From the NCBI GenBank assembly GCA_003427395.1, contig BFEA01000331.1, positions 683,406-707,495 on the forward strand: a DNA stretch of 24,090 nt, in the 5' to 3' direction. The notes beneath the pieces were generated by a model. It searched no databases, was not told where the DNA came from, and was given only the letters and a program-made list of their open reading frames with translations. Below, piece by piece: positions 1 through 11,837 of the stretch (within the stretch, counting starts at the first letter, position 1; every line of letters starts with the position of its first letter). Position numbers and translations under genes: made by a program. Source of the stretch: Chara braunii. Its lineage: Eukaryota; Streptophyta; Charophyceae; Charales; Characeae.

Positions 1-301
1 CTTCTCCCACTACCCCAGCCCCCCCACCTCCCCTCACATCTCTTTCGGTTGCGCCCACGATCCCCCTCCATAATCTTCACCTCCCACTTTCCCAGCCACC
101 CAGTCTTCCATCCACCCATCCATCCTCCCCTCCTTCCATCCCAGCCCACTAACGCACCCACAATTCCCCCCTAGTCCGTACCCCCAAACTCATCTGAGTC
201 TTGATCATCTCCCCCCTTGGGATCCTGTTCAAGCCCGATCCCCAAGTGGAAAGGCCAACGCTGCTGTGGTGTTCCACCTCCTGAGGTTTGACTGACCAGA
301 T
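1..301. other. Pyrimidine-rich leader of LINE C, no clear gene
   Basis: The first 180 bases are strongly C/T-rich on the + strand, with repeated TCCATCC-like words. No convincing reading frame is seen. An in-frame coding run begins near 302, so this is probably 5' untranslated or early ORF1 sequence of the LINE that follows. The element's true 5' end is not visible and may lie outside the window. Confidence 0.35.
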
Positions 302-1570
302 ACACACCAGATACAGTTATCAAAGAAGACTAAGACCGATCCTCTGCAAGCAAAGAGAACGGCTTCCTCTTCTCAAAATGTGAACTCAACAAGCCAGAAC
401 CCCTCGGAAAAGGCGATCAATGTGATCGACAACGAGGCTCTCAAATTCCTGATAGAGAAAACGAAAGTACGAGGGATACAGACCACGAAAACACAAAATA
501 CTGATGGAAGAGAATAACAGGTAATTGTCTGGAAATATCCGGGGGAAAAAGTGGCAGAACTGGATGATCTGCACGAAAGGCACGGCGTGGTGTTCAACTT
601 CGCTCGCAACGGTGCAGAACTCCAACTGGCAGAGAAGAGAAAATGGGTGATTGAAACAATTAAAAAAGAACCGCAATTAAAACAGGTTGGCTTCACTCTG
701 CAAATATTGGGTCGGAACAATATCGTGGCACTGTTTATCCATGAAGATCATGCACGGCTCGCGGCAGATATGCAATCCAGAAATTGTAGTGGTTCAGTCT
801 GCACTATAAGCAAATGGAAAAAAATGACTGCTAAAAGATAGAACCCGATTTTCACAGTGTCTTACAAACGAACTCTGTTGAAGGAGAACTTTTGGGTGCA
901 ATTTGATAGCATCCCGCCGGGCTTTCATGGTCTACTGGTGGACAGGTTAGAGAGACAGTATACTGCAAACAGGATCCTCAAGTGGATTCTCCCAACACCG
1001 GAATTCCTGGCACCGCACTGTGGCACTATGACGGCGGTGCTGGAAGTGTGAACAAACGACCCTCCGGTGTTCCCACCGACCTGGAAGTTCCAGATCGGAA
1101 ACAGAGTGGTAGAGGTCAGAGTCTCGACCAAAGATTCCCCAATCTGCTTCCGCTGCAGAGAGCGAGGACATTTGGGAATAGACCCCGACTATCCCAAGTT
1201 GCCGAAACAGTCCAAAGAACGGAAGCTCCTCCCCAATATGATGGTGGAAGTGGAAGATGTCCCAGGTACCTGGTTCATCGCCGACTCCAACTACGATGGG
1301 TGGGTGTTTGACGATAACTTGGAGGAACCAGATTGGGTCTGGCACTACGCCGACCAGCCCCCGACGGTAAAAAAACCCAACATCTTCCCCCCAGCCGACA
1401 GCAGATGGCAAAAGACAGCAACGGGGAAAGTGGCAGGGAACCCAACAAAAATTAAAACCGACCCTCTCATGGACTCCGGGGTGATCAGGGAGGAAAAGGC
1501 CCGGAAGCAGTCAGGGACCAAACAATGCAAAAATTCAACAAGCAATCAACTTCCTTCCGAGCAATGCTGA
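302..1570 (+). pseudogene. LINE C ORF1, N-terminal part: gag-like protein with zinc knuckle
   Basis: One frame is open from 302 to 1570 apart from in-frame stops TAA 515, TAG 839 and TGA 1049. The conserved-looking coding sense across the stops shows they are decay rather than borders. In order: a basic, Ser/Thr-rich N-terminus; a globular stretch at about 551-1051 whose placement before a knuckle resembles the DUF4283-type region of plant LINE ORF1 proteins (inference); then at 1144-1190 a CCHC-type knuckle reading CFRCRERGH followed by LGIDPDY. The last zinc cysteine is missing. The product would be an RNA-binding nucleocapsid-like chaperone of the LINE RNP. The frame is lost at 1568-1570, where reading shifts to the next phase. 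Confidence 0.72.
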
Positions 1571-2582
1571 AAAATCTGGAACAAGCTGAAATCCGAAAAA
1601 AGGGCAAGGCACACATGGACAACAAATGCAGTCTGAACAATGACGTAGTGCAGGATACTGGGGAGGGCGGCCTCAAGAAGAGGAGGGCAATGGACACAGA
1701 AGGGAGGGAGGGAGTGATACGGTCGGAGGCAAAGGAGGACAAGGGTGTCAAGATGACAGACCCCAGGGAATGGGGTCAGGCAGCGTGGCAGATGGAAGCA
1801 ATAACGAGGCAGGGGGCTCAGCCACAGATAGCGAAAACGCCCCCCCACGCTGCTTGCAGTGGCTCAGAGACTACGTTGAGAAGGTTAAAAAGGACAAGGA
1901 GCATGCCTTTGATATCCGGGTTGCGTGTCTGAAACATGCTGAAAGATCCTTGAGGAACGAGAAGAAAGGAACGATCGAGGGGATAGGGAACTCCAACAAC
2001 CAGTTCGAGGCTCTCCATAAGATAAAAGCAGAGGAGTTCTCAGAGTACACATCGTCCAGATACGCAGAAAAGAAGAGGGAAAGAGATCAGGGGATAGTGG
2101 ACATGGATAAGACCCTGCCCAACACAAAGGATGATTTTCGAGATTTGCGCCCAAAGAAATGGAAGTTAGGGAAGAACCAAAAAAAGAAAGAACCCAACGC
2201 AGAATAAACAAAGGCCGGAGAGGATTTAGACTACACTTGGCTGGAAAAAGAAGCAGCAGTGGTGTTAGCCCAAACATAAAAATTGAAGAAGCTGAATGAA
2301 GAATATGCACCTGAATTTGTCTCTATCATGCACATAGCCAGAAAGCAGGCCCCGCTGGTGGAAGAATCAACAAAGTCTTCACGTCTGACTCTGATGAACA
2401 TCCGCCCGCTGATCGCTGTCAGGTTCGTAGAAAAAGTAAGGGAATGGAAGATTGCAACTGACGTTTCCTTCCAGATTCCAAGGTTCGAGGAAGGCCAGAA
2501 TGTGGCCGACATCCTTCGGAACAAGGTAACGGCGGAGGTCCCGTTGGGCATCTATGAGATTGTTCTTGGGGTGATAGACTAG
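1525..2582 (+). pseudogene. LINE C ORF1, C-terminal part: lysine-rich charged region
   Basis: Reading passes from one phase (1525 to about 1770) into another (about 1770-2582). In the second phase two TAA stops (2205 and 2274) interrupt a single run of similar composition. The protein is very rich in Lys, Glu and Arg, with likely coiled-coil or disordered stretches around 1860-2200, then a more globular segment at 2283-2582 ending at TAG 2580-2582. I recognise no named domain in the globular segment. It probably belongs to the same ORF1 product, but a second small ORF cannot be excluded. Confidence 0.55.
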
Positions 2583-2679
2583 GAGGACACATTCCCTCAA
2601 GTCGACCACGACGACTTCCCAACACAACGCAACGAGCGGGGAGACACTCCCCTCGGGCGTTCTCACTGTTGATTGCCAA

Positions 2680-3126
2680 ATGCCAGAGACAACACAGTTG
2701 AGATCACGGATGAGATGGAGACCTTGGAGAACGGCGACGGCAGTTCAATACAATGTATTGTCGGGCCCAACAATCCCGACGGAATTGGCGGCAGTGTCAA
2801 TCGCTCACCTCGTCACTACAGGGATACTGAAGGGCGATGGGGATTTAGACGCCAGGGCTTATTCTACTGACTGGGACAGATTTTACAGAAGCGATTGCTC
2901 AGATACTGAATTGGAGTACGAGGATGCAGACGAGGAGAAGGAAGTCAAGGGGATGGACTCAGAAGTGGAGAAGGGCAGCAGTGAAAGGGAGGAACCGTAT
3001 AAGATAGAGGATTCGAATTTATTATCACCCCTTAAGACAGGGCAAGACACACCTGGCCTTGACTCGCACGACGGTCCAAAGGGAATGGACACGGGCGCGC
3101 CGTCCCCCCCGTATTTCCCATTCTAA
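2680..3126 (+). pseudogene. Acidic ORF between ORF1 and ORF2 of LINE C
   Basis: A 148-codon open run in the same frame as the start of ORF2, ending in TAA just before it. The C-terminal half (about 2880-3090) is rich in Asp, Glu and Ser. No domain is recognised. It may be the tail of ORF1 after a frameshift near 2600, or a short linker ORF. Its position, ending 18 bases before the ORF2 ATG, fits a coupled ORF arrangement, but this is inference. Confidence 0.4.
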
Positions 3127-3228
3127 TAACACCCCGTATGCATTATGCCCGAGATAGCTGCCCCAATGGAGGAGTTCAGAAGAGTAGATAATAGGGGGGA
3201 GGATCGAGTAGATTGGAGGTACCAAGGG

Positions 3229-4010
3229 ATAGTTATCCGGAGCTGGAACATCAATGGTTTGGGAAATTGAACGACTTAATCAAGGAAATGACAGTCTATA
3301 ACAAGAAAACAGCCGCCATCATAGTGCTACAAGAAACCCATATGACCCTCTCTGTCGAACACAGTAGAATCCGCTTCTTCTTAGCAAGGAAATTAGGTGG
3401 CATTAAACACGAAATCTGGGCCGCGGACAGCGTCTCAAACACGAAAGGGACAACCATTTTGATTCCTAAATCCTCCCGCATATACACGGTCGGAGGAATC
3501 CTTGACATAAAAGTTGATCCCAACGGTGGGAGAAGGTGCTTCATGCACTTCAAGTGGAAAGAGGAAGAATTCATATTCTTCAATGTCTATGCTCCAAATG
3601 AACCGTCCGAGAGAGCCACTTTTATCTCAAATCTAAGCAGAATGATTCCCCCTCTATCAACTTGTGTTCTAGTCGGTGATTGGAATGCCACTATAGAAAC
3701 ATCCACAGATCGCATATCAAGATCATCCAACTTACACAGCTCACAAGAGGCCATACCAATCCCAAGGCTGATGCTAGATCACAGTTTGGTAGAGCCATAC
3801 AAAACCCTCCACCCTACCGAAAGGGCTTTTACACTGGTAAAAAAGAACCACGAGCAGCACACAGCCTTCTCTCGTATAGACTACTTCTTGGTATCTTGGT
3901 ATCAGAGACAATGATGAGAGCGGTTAAGAGTGCCGAAATTCTACCCTTGGCACCATACCCGAGCTTGGATCATAAACCGATTGAACTAATAATCAGCTTT
4001 GAACAGTTCG
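3229..4010 (+). other. APE-type endonuclease domain of LINE C ORF2
   Basis: Motifs in order: SWNINGLG (about 3241-3264), IVLQETH (about 3325-3348), FFNVYAPNEP (about 3580-3606), LVGDWNAT (about 3670-3693), SRIDYFLVS (about 3870-3896) and LDHKPI (about 3966-3983). These match the catalytic and metal-binding blocks of the exonuclease/endonuclease/phosphatase fold used by LINEs. The last block has Leu where Ser is usual before Asp-His. Two frameshifts, near 3265 and 3890, split the domain. Confidence 0.85.
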
Positions 4011-4599
4011 TGAGAAAAGGAGCTAGCTTTCACAAACTCAACAACTCCCTCTTACTAAGCCAGACTTTTCATGGCGGGATATGTGACTGCTGGCTCGACC
4101 AGAGAGCTTTACGCCTTCCCACCTACGATCGTTGGGTATGGTTCCAAGAAAGCTACTCCACCCTCTCGAGGACAGCGGCAAAGATCTCAAGGAAGTTAGC
4201 GTCAATAAGGAAGCAAAGGAGACAGACTCTGGAATCAGCCATAAAGATCGCTGAGACCAACTTGGTTAACAACTCGTCGTCTCTAATGTACTCCGACATC
4301 CTGGAGAAAGCACGTGAAGAACTGGCAGTGTGGAGATGGTGGGACTTAAAAGGTCTACAAATAAGAGCCAGAATGAACGAGTATGAGCTCAGCGAGTCAA
4401 TGTCTAAATACTTTTTTGCCCGTATTAAAAATAACTCAAGGGCTAGCACGATTGAGAGTTTGAAAACTCTCACAGACCCCGGAATATCAGTGTCTGACAG
4501 TGAGGGAAATTAAAAGTAGCCAAAAACGTCTATCAAAAGCTCTATCAGACCAAAACCCCGACGCCTACCCCACCCAGCATAAGGGAAGCCATACATAGG

Positions 4600-5640
4600 A
4601 TGTTACAATACTTAGAGCAGACAATAACTGCCGAACAAGCGGAAGCCTTAGACAAACCCTTCACTCTAGATGAATTGTACCAGGCACTCAAAAGTATGAA
4701 CAATGACAAATCTTCAGGGATTGACGGTTTAACAAAAGAATTATGGGAGAAATTATGGCCACTCCTGGCGGGGGACCTGTTGAACTTCTACAACGACAAC
4801 TAGACCAAAGGAGGGTTGGGAAACCTTCTAAGTAGCAGTGTAGTTACTCTGCTCTACAAGAAGGAAGATAAAGAGGACATTAGGAACTACAGACCTATCT
4901 CTCTCCTAACACTTTCCTACAAGATTCTCGCTAAAGCCTTATCGGCAAGGATCATGGAACTAACGGATAAGTGTTTCCGCATTGACCAAACAGGATTCAT
5001 CCCTGAGAGGTACATACTGGATAACGTATTAACTCTAAACGAAGCAACCTTCAAGGCTAGAGAAAAGAGGATAAAAGCAGCCATTCTGTTTTTCGACTTT
5101 GAAAAGGCATATGACCAAGTCAACTGGACTTTCCTGGATGCAAGCATGGAGAAGATGGGAGTGGGACCCAACTTTAGGAAATGGGTACGCATTTTGTATA
5201 ACGACGCTGCAGGCTGCGTACAAGTAAATGGCTTGCTATCCGAATGCTACCCAATCTCCCGGTCAGTCCGCCAGGGAGACCCACTAGCCCCGTCGATCTT
5301 CCTATTTGTAATGGAAGCGATTGCGTCCTTCCTACACAAGGATCCGTCCATCCACAGACTCTAGGAAGTCAATGTTGGGTCAGCCCATCATATGGCTTTT
5401 CCAAAAGCAATCATGTTTGCCGACGATCTCACAGTCCTGATTAGAGCCTCAGACTCCTCATTCAGAATGTTGGCCAGAGCGATGGAAGCGTTCAGACTGG
5501 CCTCATAGATGAGGATCAACTGGGAAAAGACGGTAGGTGGCTATCAGACGACGACCTCCCTCATTTGCAAGGGCCAGAGGCCGCCATGACGTGGGAAACG
5601 TCGGACAACCCGACCCGTTACCTTGGTATCCTGATGACGA
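4600..5640 (+). other. Reverse transcriptase core of LINE C ORF2
   Basis: RT blocks in order: SSGIDGLTKELW (about 4714-4749), NYRPISLLTLSYKILAKAL (about 4885-4941), FIPERYILDNV (about 4997-5029), the motif A FFDFEKAYDQVNW (about 5089-5127), the motif B RQGDPLAPSIF (about 5269-5301), the motif C FADDL (5417-5431), and RYLGILM (about 5617-5637). Both catalytic Asp residues of FADD are kept. TAG codons at 4801, 5362 and 5506 and a shift near 5540 disable it. The order and the motif A wording FDFEKAYD fit LINE rather than LTR-type RT. Confidence 0.88.
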
Positions 5641-6356
5641 TGGAGGGTCTGGCACCCCAAATGGCCCAAAACGTCCAGACAAAGCAAATTAACAAACTAG
5701 GGAGATGGGGGAACACATCCACGTCACTAATAGGTCGAGCTCTAGTTCTCAACACCTCAGTCTTCTCTATGATGTGGTACATAGCCTCAATCTGGACAAT
5801 ACTGGATAGCTCGATGAAGGCACTTAACCGTAGAGCAAGGGCCTACTTATGGACGCGGAACCCCAATAAAGAAGGTTGTATTCCCAAGATCGCTTGGCAT
5901 TATATCGCGAGGAAACCACTGTACGGGGGGCTAGGGATTATAGACCCTAGACAGGAAACAAGGGCCCTCCAAGCTAAATGGATAATCAAGCTTCTGATGA
6001 AGCCGGATAACGCATGGAATAAATTAGTGTTAGACAGCATCAGAGCGCTGGCTCCAGTGGCCTCCCCGGAAAACATGATGGGTCTATTTTGGGTCAAGAC
6101 AAAGGAATGGAGTCCCAAGACAGGGCGGAGAAAACCGAGAAGAGGAATCAGAGATGAGGAAGTCACTCATCTCACCCCATATTGGACTGCTTTGATCCGA
6201 ATATGGAGAGAAATCTCGCCAAAGAAGATTAATAGACCAAGGTCCAAAGACAAGGTCTTGAGACAACCGCTGTTCAGCAACCATTGGGTGATAGACAGTG
6301 ATCCAAGGGTTGCAGAAGAGAGGTTGTCTGAGAACCTCTTCTCTGTTTCCTGGTGA

Positions 6357-6986
6357 ACCATGTTTACTTGGCATCGTTCTACGCCAGGCTTTGATGGTAG
6401 GACTCCAGTATGAGGTGGCTGTCTCTCAATTGCCTTCTTTTTTTTTTTTAATCTCAATTGCCTTCTATTGCTTTCTTTGTTTTTCCGAATCTGAAAAAAT
6501 GCTCACTGTCTTTCCAAACTGCATCAGTCTCTTTCAATTGAAAACACTTCTGGTGGAGTAAGTTTGCCTCAGAGCAAGGTCGTGAGTGGTGGGGTCTGTG
6601 GCGGAGCAAGGGCAGGCCTCACTGGTGCTATGCTCGCAGTCAGAAGACATGCAACTGCTCACAAAGATGGCTATGTTCATGCTTTCCTATCATGAACATA
6701 GCACCAGATGTGCGTGGTCCTAAGTGTGCGTGGTCCTAAGTGAACGAGTGAGTGAGTGAGTTTGCAATTGACTGAGCGACTGAGTCACTGAGTGTGGATA
6801 CTTCACAACGTACGCTCCTCTTCCCATTGAAACAGAAGGAAGTTGTGGATGAATGGTACACACGTGTAGCTGTTGATAAACCAATCATGAGCTCAAATCC
6901 TGAGAGAGTCATGCATATTCGGGGTTACACTCCCCCTTACAAAAAATAAAGGGGAAGAGGATTGTCAGACTGCCATACCCTTCAGG

Positions 6987-6988
<2 letters not shown>
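6357..6988. other. No gene seen: short repeats and hairpins
   Basis: The stretch contains the tandem word TCTCAATTGCCTTCT on both sides of a T-rich run (6422-6468), two adjacent copies of GTGCGTGGTCCTAAGT (about 6710-6742), a GAGT run (6745-6760) and nested inverted repeats described separately. I see no coding signal. Confidence 0.5.
6622..6707. repeat. Nested inverted repeats: two competing hairpins
   Basis: Bases 6670-6681 (GCTATGTTCATG) are the exact reverse complement of 6691-6702, with a 9-base loop. In addition 6622-6632 (CTGGTGCTATG) is the exact reverse complement of 6697-6707. The two stems share the right arm, so only one can form at a time. This could be a small foldback element; nothing shows a function. 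Confidence 0.7.
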
Positions 6989-7051
<63 letters not shown>

Positions 7052-7052
7052 N

Positions 7053-7089
<37 letters not shown>
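6989..7089. repeat. Poly-C run with a single N (assembly join)
   Basis: Sixty-three C bases, an N at 7052, then thirty-seven more C bases. A lone N in the middle of a homopolymer is most simply a contig join or collapsed gap. The length of the run and the continuity across it should not be trusted. Confidence 0.85.
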
Positions 7090-9240
<2,151 letters not shown>

Positions 9241-9257
9241 TGAATACAATTTGTCAA

Positions 9258-9427
9258 AGCACCAACCAGTACACTGGGTGCACCAAGCTTTTCCGAATCG
9301 CCAGTGGTGCACTTTTTTTCTTTTTGGCTAGCGCCGCCATCAGTTGTGGTGTGGTGGGACCAAGGCGCAAAATTTTGGAGTAGGCGATGAACGGATTTCC
9401 ACAGGGCTGCAACCGTGTTCTGGCGGT
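9258..9427. mobile_element. MITE candidate, TTAA-type, diverged copy
   Basis: The left end AGCACCAACCAGTACA and right end ACCGTGTTCTGGCGGT match the ends of the insertion at 12599-12748 (AGCACCAGTACA ... GCCGTGTACTAGCGGT). The right end is followed by TTAA (9428-9431) and the left is preceded by TCAA (9254-9257), a plausible one-base decay of TTAA. The interior is diverged from the other copy. It is non-coding and would depend on transposase supplied elsewhere. Confidence 0.5.
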
Positions 9428-9599
9428 TTAAGCGCTAACGCCTTCCAAAAAAAAAAGAAAAAGTAAATTTCTGCCAAGTAAAGAAAAGAACCTCCCTGGC
9501 AAACCGCTGGGTGTTTTGTGCCCGCATAACAGTGCCACCAATTCCAACAACTTTGAACACCCACGGGATGATGAATGTGTGGAGAAACCCAAACAAAGG

Positions 9600-9745
9600 T
9601 CAACAGGGCTGGTTTTGGACTGAATAGGGATAATTTTGGGCTAAATAGGGCTGAAAAAGGCTAATTGACGGCTAAGTACGCTAATTTCAGGGGGTTAACA
9701 AGGCTAGTTTGGGGATCCCCAAAGAAACCTCAATAGGGCTGATCC
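9600..9745. repeat. Degenerate tandem repeat of GGGCTAAT-like words
   Basis: AATAGGG, GGGCT and GGCTAA words recur irregularly across about 145 bases (AATAGGGATAATTTTGGGCT, AATAGGGCTG, GGCTAATTGACGGCTAAG, CTAATTTCAGGG). No clean period. It may be an old minisatellite. Nothing coding is seen here or in the rest of 9428-10138. Confidence 0.4.
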
Positions 9746-10138
9746 TCAGACAAACCTCCTCAGCAACTTGAGCAGAAAGAGGCATCTGTAGAATTTTGTA
9801 GGATGGACGACGTTTGGGTGGCAGGGGAAGGTGGTTGATTGAAGACAAGGAAATATCCCTTTTGAGAAATCACCAGCACCCATGATGATGCCAGATGAAG
9901 ATCTGAAGTTAAAGAATCAAGAGGCAGAAACTTCTTAAGAAGTCAACTCAAACGACAGTCTCGTACACGATCCCACCCCCCCCAAAAAAAAAACACCCTT
10001 AAGGAAAAGAGAGACTTTTGCAGAATGCACTGAATCCAGTAGCTCAAAATGAAGGATCCACAATAGAAGAGAGAGGGCATGTCTTGTGACCACACAAACA
10101 AGCAAAAAAAAAAAAAGAGGTGATTTGTGATCACCTAC

Positions 10139-10218
10139 CTTATCCTTGCTCACACACTTGAGAGCATAGTACTGTCCACTGGCTTTGTCAAGCACAAGGT
10201 TGACTTTCCCAAAAAGCC
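10139..10218 (-). CDS. Kinase exon: glycine loop and ATP-binding lysine of a cGMP-dependent-kinase-like gene
   Basis: On the minus strand an acceptor AG (10220-10219) opens an 80-base exon that ends before a GTAGGT donor at 10138. With the last base of the preceding exon it encodes the second half of a glycine-rich loop (GLFGKVNLV) and a YYALKCVSK strand, whose Lys would bind ATP. The preceding exon ends in GLLGTG, so the join gives GTGLFGKV, a proper kinase P-loop. Start phase and end phase are consistent (two bases complete the split Gly codon; the exon ends on a codon boundary). The next exons (helix C, HRD, DFG) are not found to the left within the window, so the following intron is long or the gene is broken there. 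Confidence 0.85.
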
Positions 10219-10430
10219 CTGTGCCAGTCAGTGTTCCAATACAGAATTCAAATCCTTTTAGCACACGAACATCGCCTTTTTTTTTATGTGCTTCGTGTGA
10301 CAGCAAGCCTTTGGGAGGAAGGACTACTTCAGGAGATGGTCATATGAATTCAGCTTGTTGTTGTTCCTTCTATCCAGTCACTGGATGGGAAGAGGCACAT
10401 ATCTGCCTGGTGTTGCTTCTGTGATACTTT

Positions 10431-10552
10431 GGGCCTTGCTCCACTACTCTCGACATGCACAAACAACAAAAATCATGGCGGTGTATCTTCCCATGTTGTA
10501 ACGGAAGATTCACTCTCGTTTTGCACATGTCGAGACTAGAGGAGTGAGGCCC
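10431..10552. repeat. Long imperfect inverted repeat, MITE-like foldback
   Basis: The left arm (about 10431-10459) and the reverse complement of the right arm (about 10522-10552) share GGGCCT, then CTCC, CTA and CTCGACAT with few mismatches over about 26 bases. Inside, ATCTTCC and GGAAGAT form a second short stem. The whole folds as one hairpin of about 122 bases. No target-site duplication was confirmed. Confidence 0.6.
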
Positions 10553-11126
10553 TTTGTGGGAAGCCGTCAATAGAGAGAGACACTGGGCAGAGTTATGGTT
10601 AATTTTTCTGATCCGTCGTTGCAAGGTTGAGATTTCTGAACAAGTTCAATGTATTTCCAAATTACTCATAACTCGTGATGAGGAGTGGTGGCAAGATGAG
10701 TTTGGGTTCATGAACTTACGAGCAGCCAAATGAGTTTGGGACCTTGAGTTCATAAACTTACAAGTGTTCTTCCACAATCCACTATGTTCTCCCCTGAATC
10801 TGACTGTGCTGAGTCTGTGTTCATCGGCATTTCCAGTTGGCGCAAGTAGTGTGCAGTTTCGTGGAGGAAAGCTGAAGTCCCATACCCTGTGAGACTGCAC
10901 ATGCTCTCAAGGTTATCTTTGAAGAGGACACAATGTGCAAACATTCATCTTTGAAGTTTAAACCACCAGAACCTTTGGCCAGCATTTTTCCGTCCCAGGA
11001 CATGCCCTGCGCGGCGCGCGCCAGAAACGAACGAGCCGGTGTGGGCCTTCTTCAGGCTGGCGATGCCAGCCATTTTTTGCTCCAGCCAAAATTTGGGGCG
11101 CGTTAATGGTCGTGTCGTCGACGGTG

Positions 11127-11640
11127 TCGGAGAAAAATGGCTGGGCGAGGTACTCACAGTTCAACTTTTTCCTCTACTCTGTGGACGTAAGTGTGGTTAG
11201 GCGCATGCTGGCTGGGTTGGAAAAGCCGGCATATACACCCAGGAAAGTCCTACTGTGAGTATACAATGTGCAAACGAAATGCAGAGAATTTCTCCATCCA
11301 TGGCCCTTACAGCATCAGTGGGCCTTACATCTTAAGCTGCCAGACGACGCCAGTATCACTGCCAAGGAAATTTTGGGAGTCGAAATCAAGCCAATCTGCA
11401 GGTTTCGGGTGAACAGTGCTTCCGGACCAAAATGGCTGGGGGCGACATCGAAAAGGGAAAAAAAAAACGCAGCACTGGCGTTTCGGTAAAGCTGGGCACA
11501 GCAAAAAGAAGCTCGGATGTACTGGTGGTTTAAGGCTCTACATCTGTACGACGAGTCCAACTTACCCAACATCGCCCTCCTGCCTGGTCCATTTGGGCGG
11601 TTTGTGACAAGGCAGAGAGCTCATCTTCTCGGCCGCACAT
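11127..11640 (+). other. Possible coding fragments of unknown origin in the kinase intron
   Basis: Open pieces with protein-like composition: about 11127-11187, reading SEKNGWARYSQFNFFLYSVD and ending at a GTAAGT that could be a donor; about 11315-11440, containing LKLPDDASITAKEILGVEIK; and about 11522-11600, containing WWFKALHLYDESNLPNIALL. I do not recognise a family. They may be remnants of a transposon or of a small gene on the strand opposite the kinase. The word ACAATGTGCAAAC occurs at both 10929 and 11262, hinting at duplication. Confidence 0.2.
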
Positions 11641-11837
11641 TATGCGCACTGGGTTAATGGATCAGCTATGGAATCTTGCATACATATGGTGTGGTGTGGC
11701 GTGGTGTGGTAATTGTGATTTATGCCTGACAAGAGAGGCCATGAAATTCACAGAGTTTAAACCATCCATAGCTATGAAGTCCTTTTCTTTGTGGTGTTTT
11801 ATTTAGCTGTGCTTCACACCAAGCCAGCCGCACACAC

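Larger units (their letters stand above)
1..6356 (+). mobile_element. LINE C: decayed non-LTR retrotransposon (APE-type, ORF1 plus ORF2)
   Basis: The stretch reads as one element in the + direction: a gag-like ORF1 with a zinc knuckle, a short acidic ORF, then ORF2 with an apurinic-type endonuclease followed by a reverse transcriptase. This order is typical of L1/Tx1-like LINEs. Stops and frameshifts break every ORF, so the copy is dead. The RT zinc-binding domain expected after the RT core is not seen before 6356, and there is no A-tail at that point, so the 3' end is lost or diverged. The T-rich tract at 6438-6450 is on the wrong strand to be its tail. Confidence 0.85.
3145..6356 (+). pseudogene. 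LINE C ORF2: endonuclease-reverse transcriptase, broken
   Basis: The ATG at 3145 opens a frame that reaches the endonuclease motif SWNINGLG and stops at TGA 3268. Reading continues in other phases with shifts near 3265, 3890, 4512 and 5540, and in-frame stops TAA 4511, TAG 4801, TAG 5362 and TAG 5506. The product would nick target DNA and copy the LINE RNA by target-primed reverse transcription. Endonuclease and RT motifs are all recognisable (listed separately). The C-terminal part after RT motif 7 (5565-6356) is a 263-codon open run ending in TGA without a zinc-binding motif, so the extreme C-terminus is missing. At least nine lesions make this a clear pseudogene. Confidence 0.88.
10219..11837 (-). 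other. Intron of the kinase gene, carrying repeats
   Basis: It is bounded by a GTGTGT donor (from 11837) and an AG acceptor (10220-10219), giving 1619 bases. It contains the long inverted repeat at 10431-10552, a near-duplicate of about 36 bases at 10695-10765 (GATGAGTTTGGG ... CATGAACTTAC), and possible fragments of a foreign coding sequence on the + strand at 11127-11640. Confidence 0.7.

Noticed and set aside
6438-6450. T-run as the tail of LINE C
   Set aside because: LINE C reads on the + strand, so its tail should be A; the T-run has the wrong strand.
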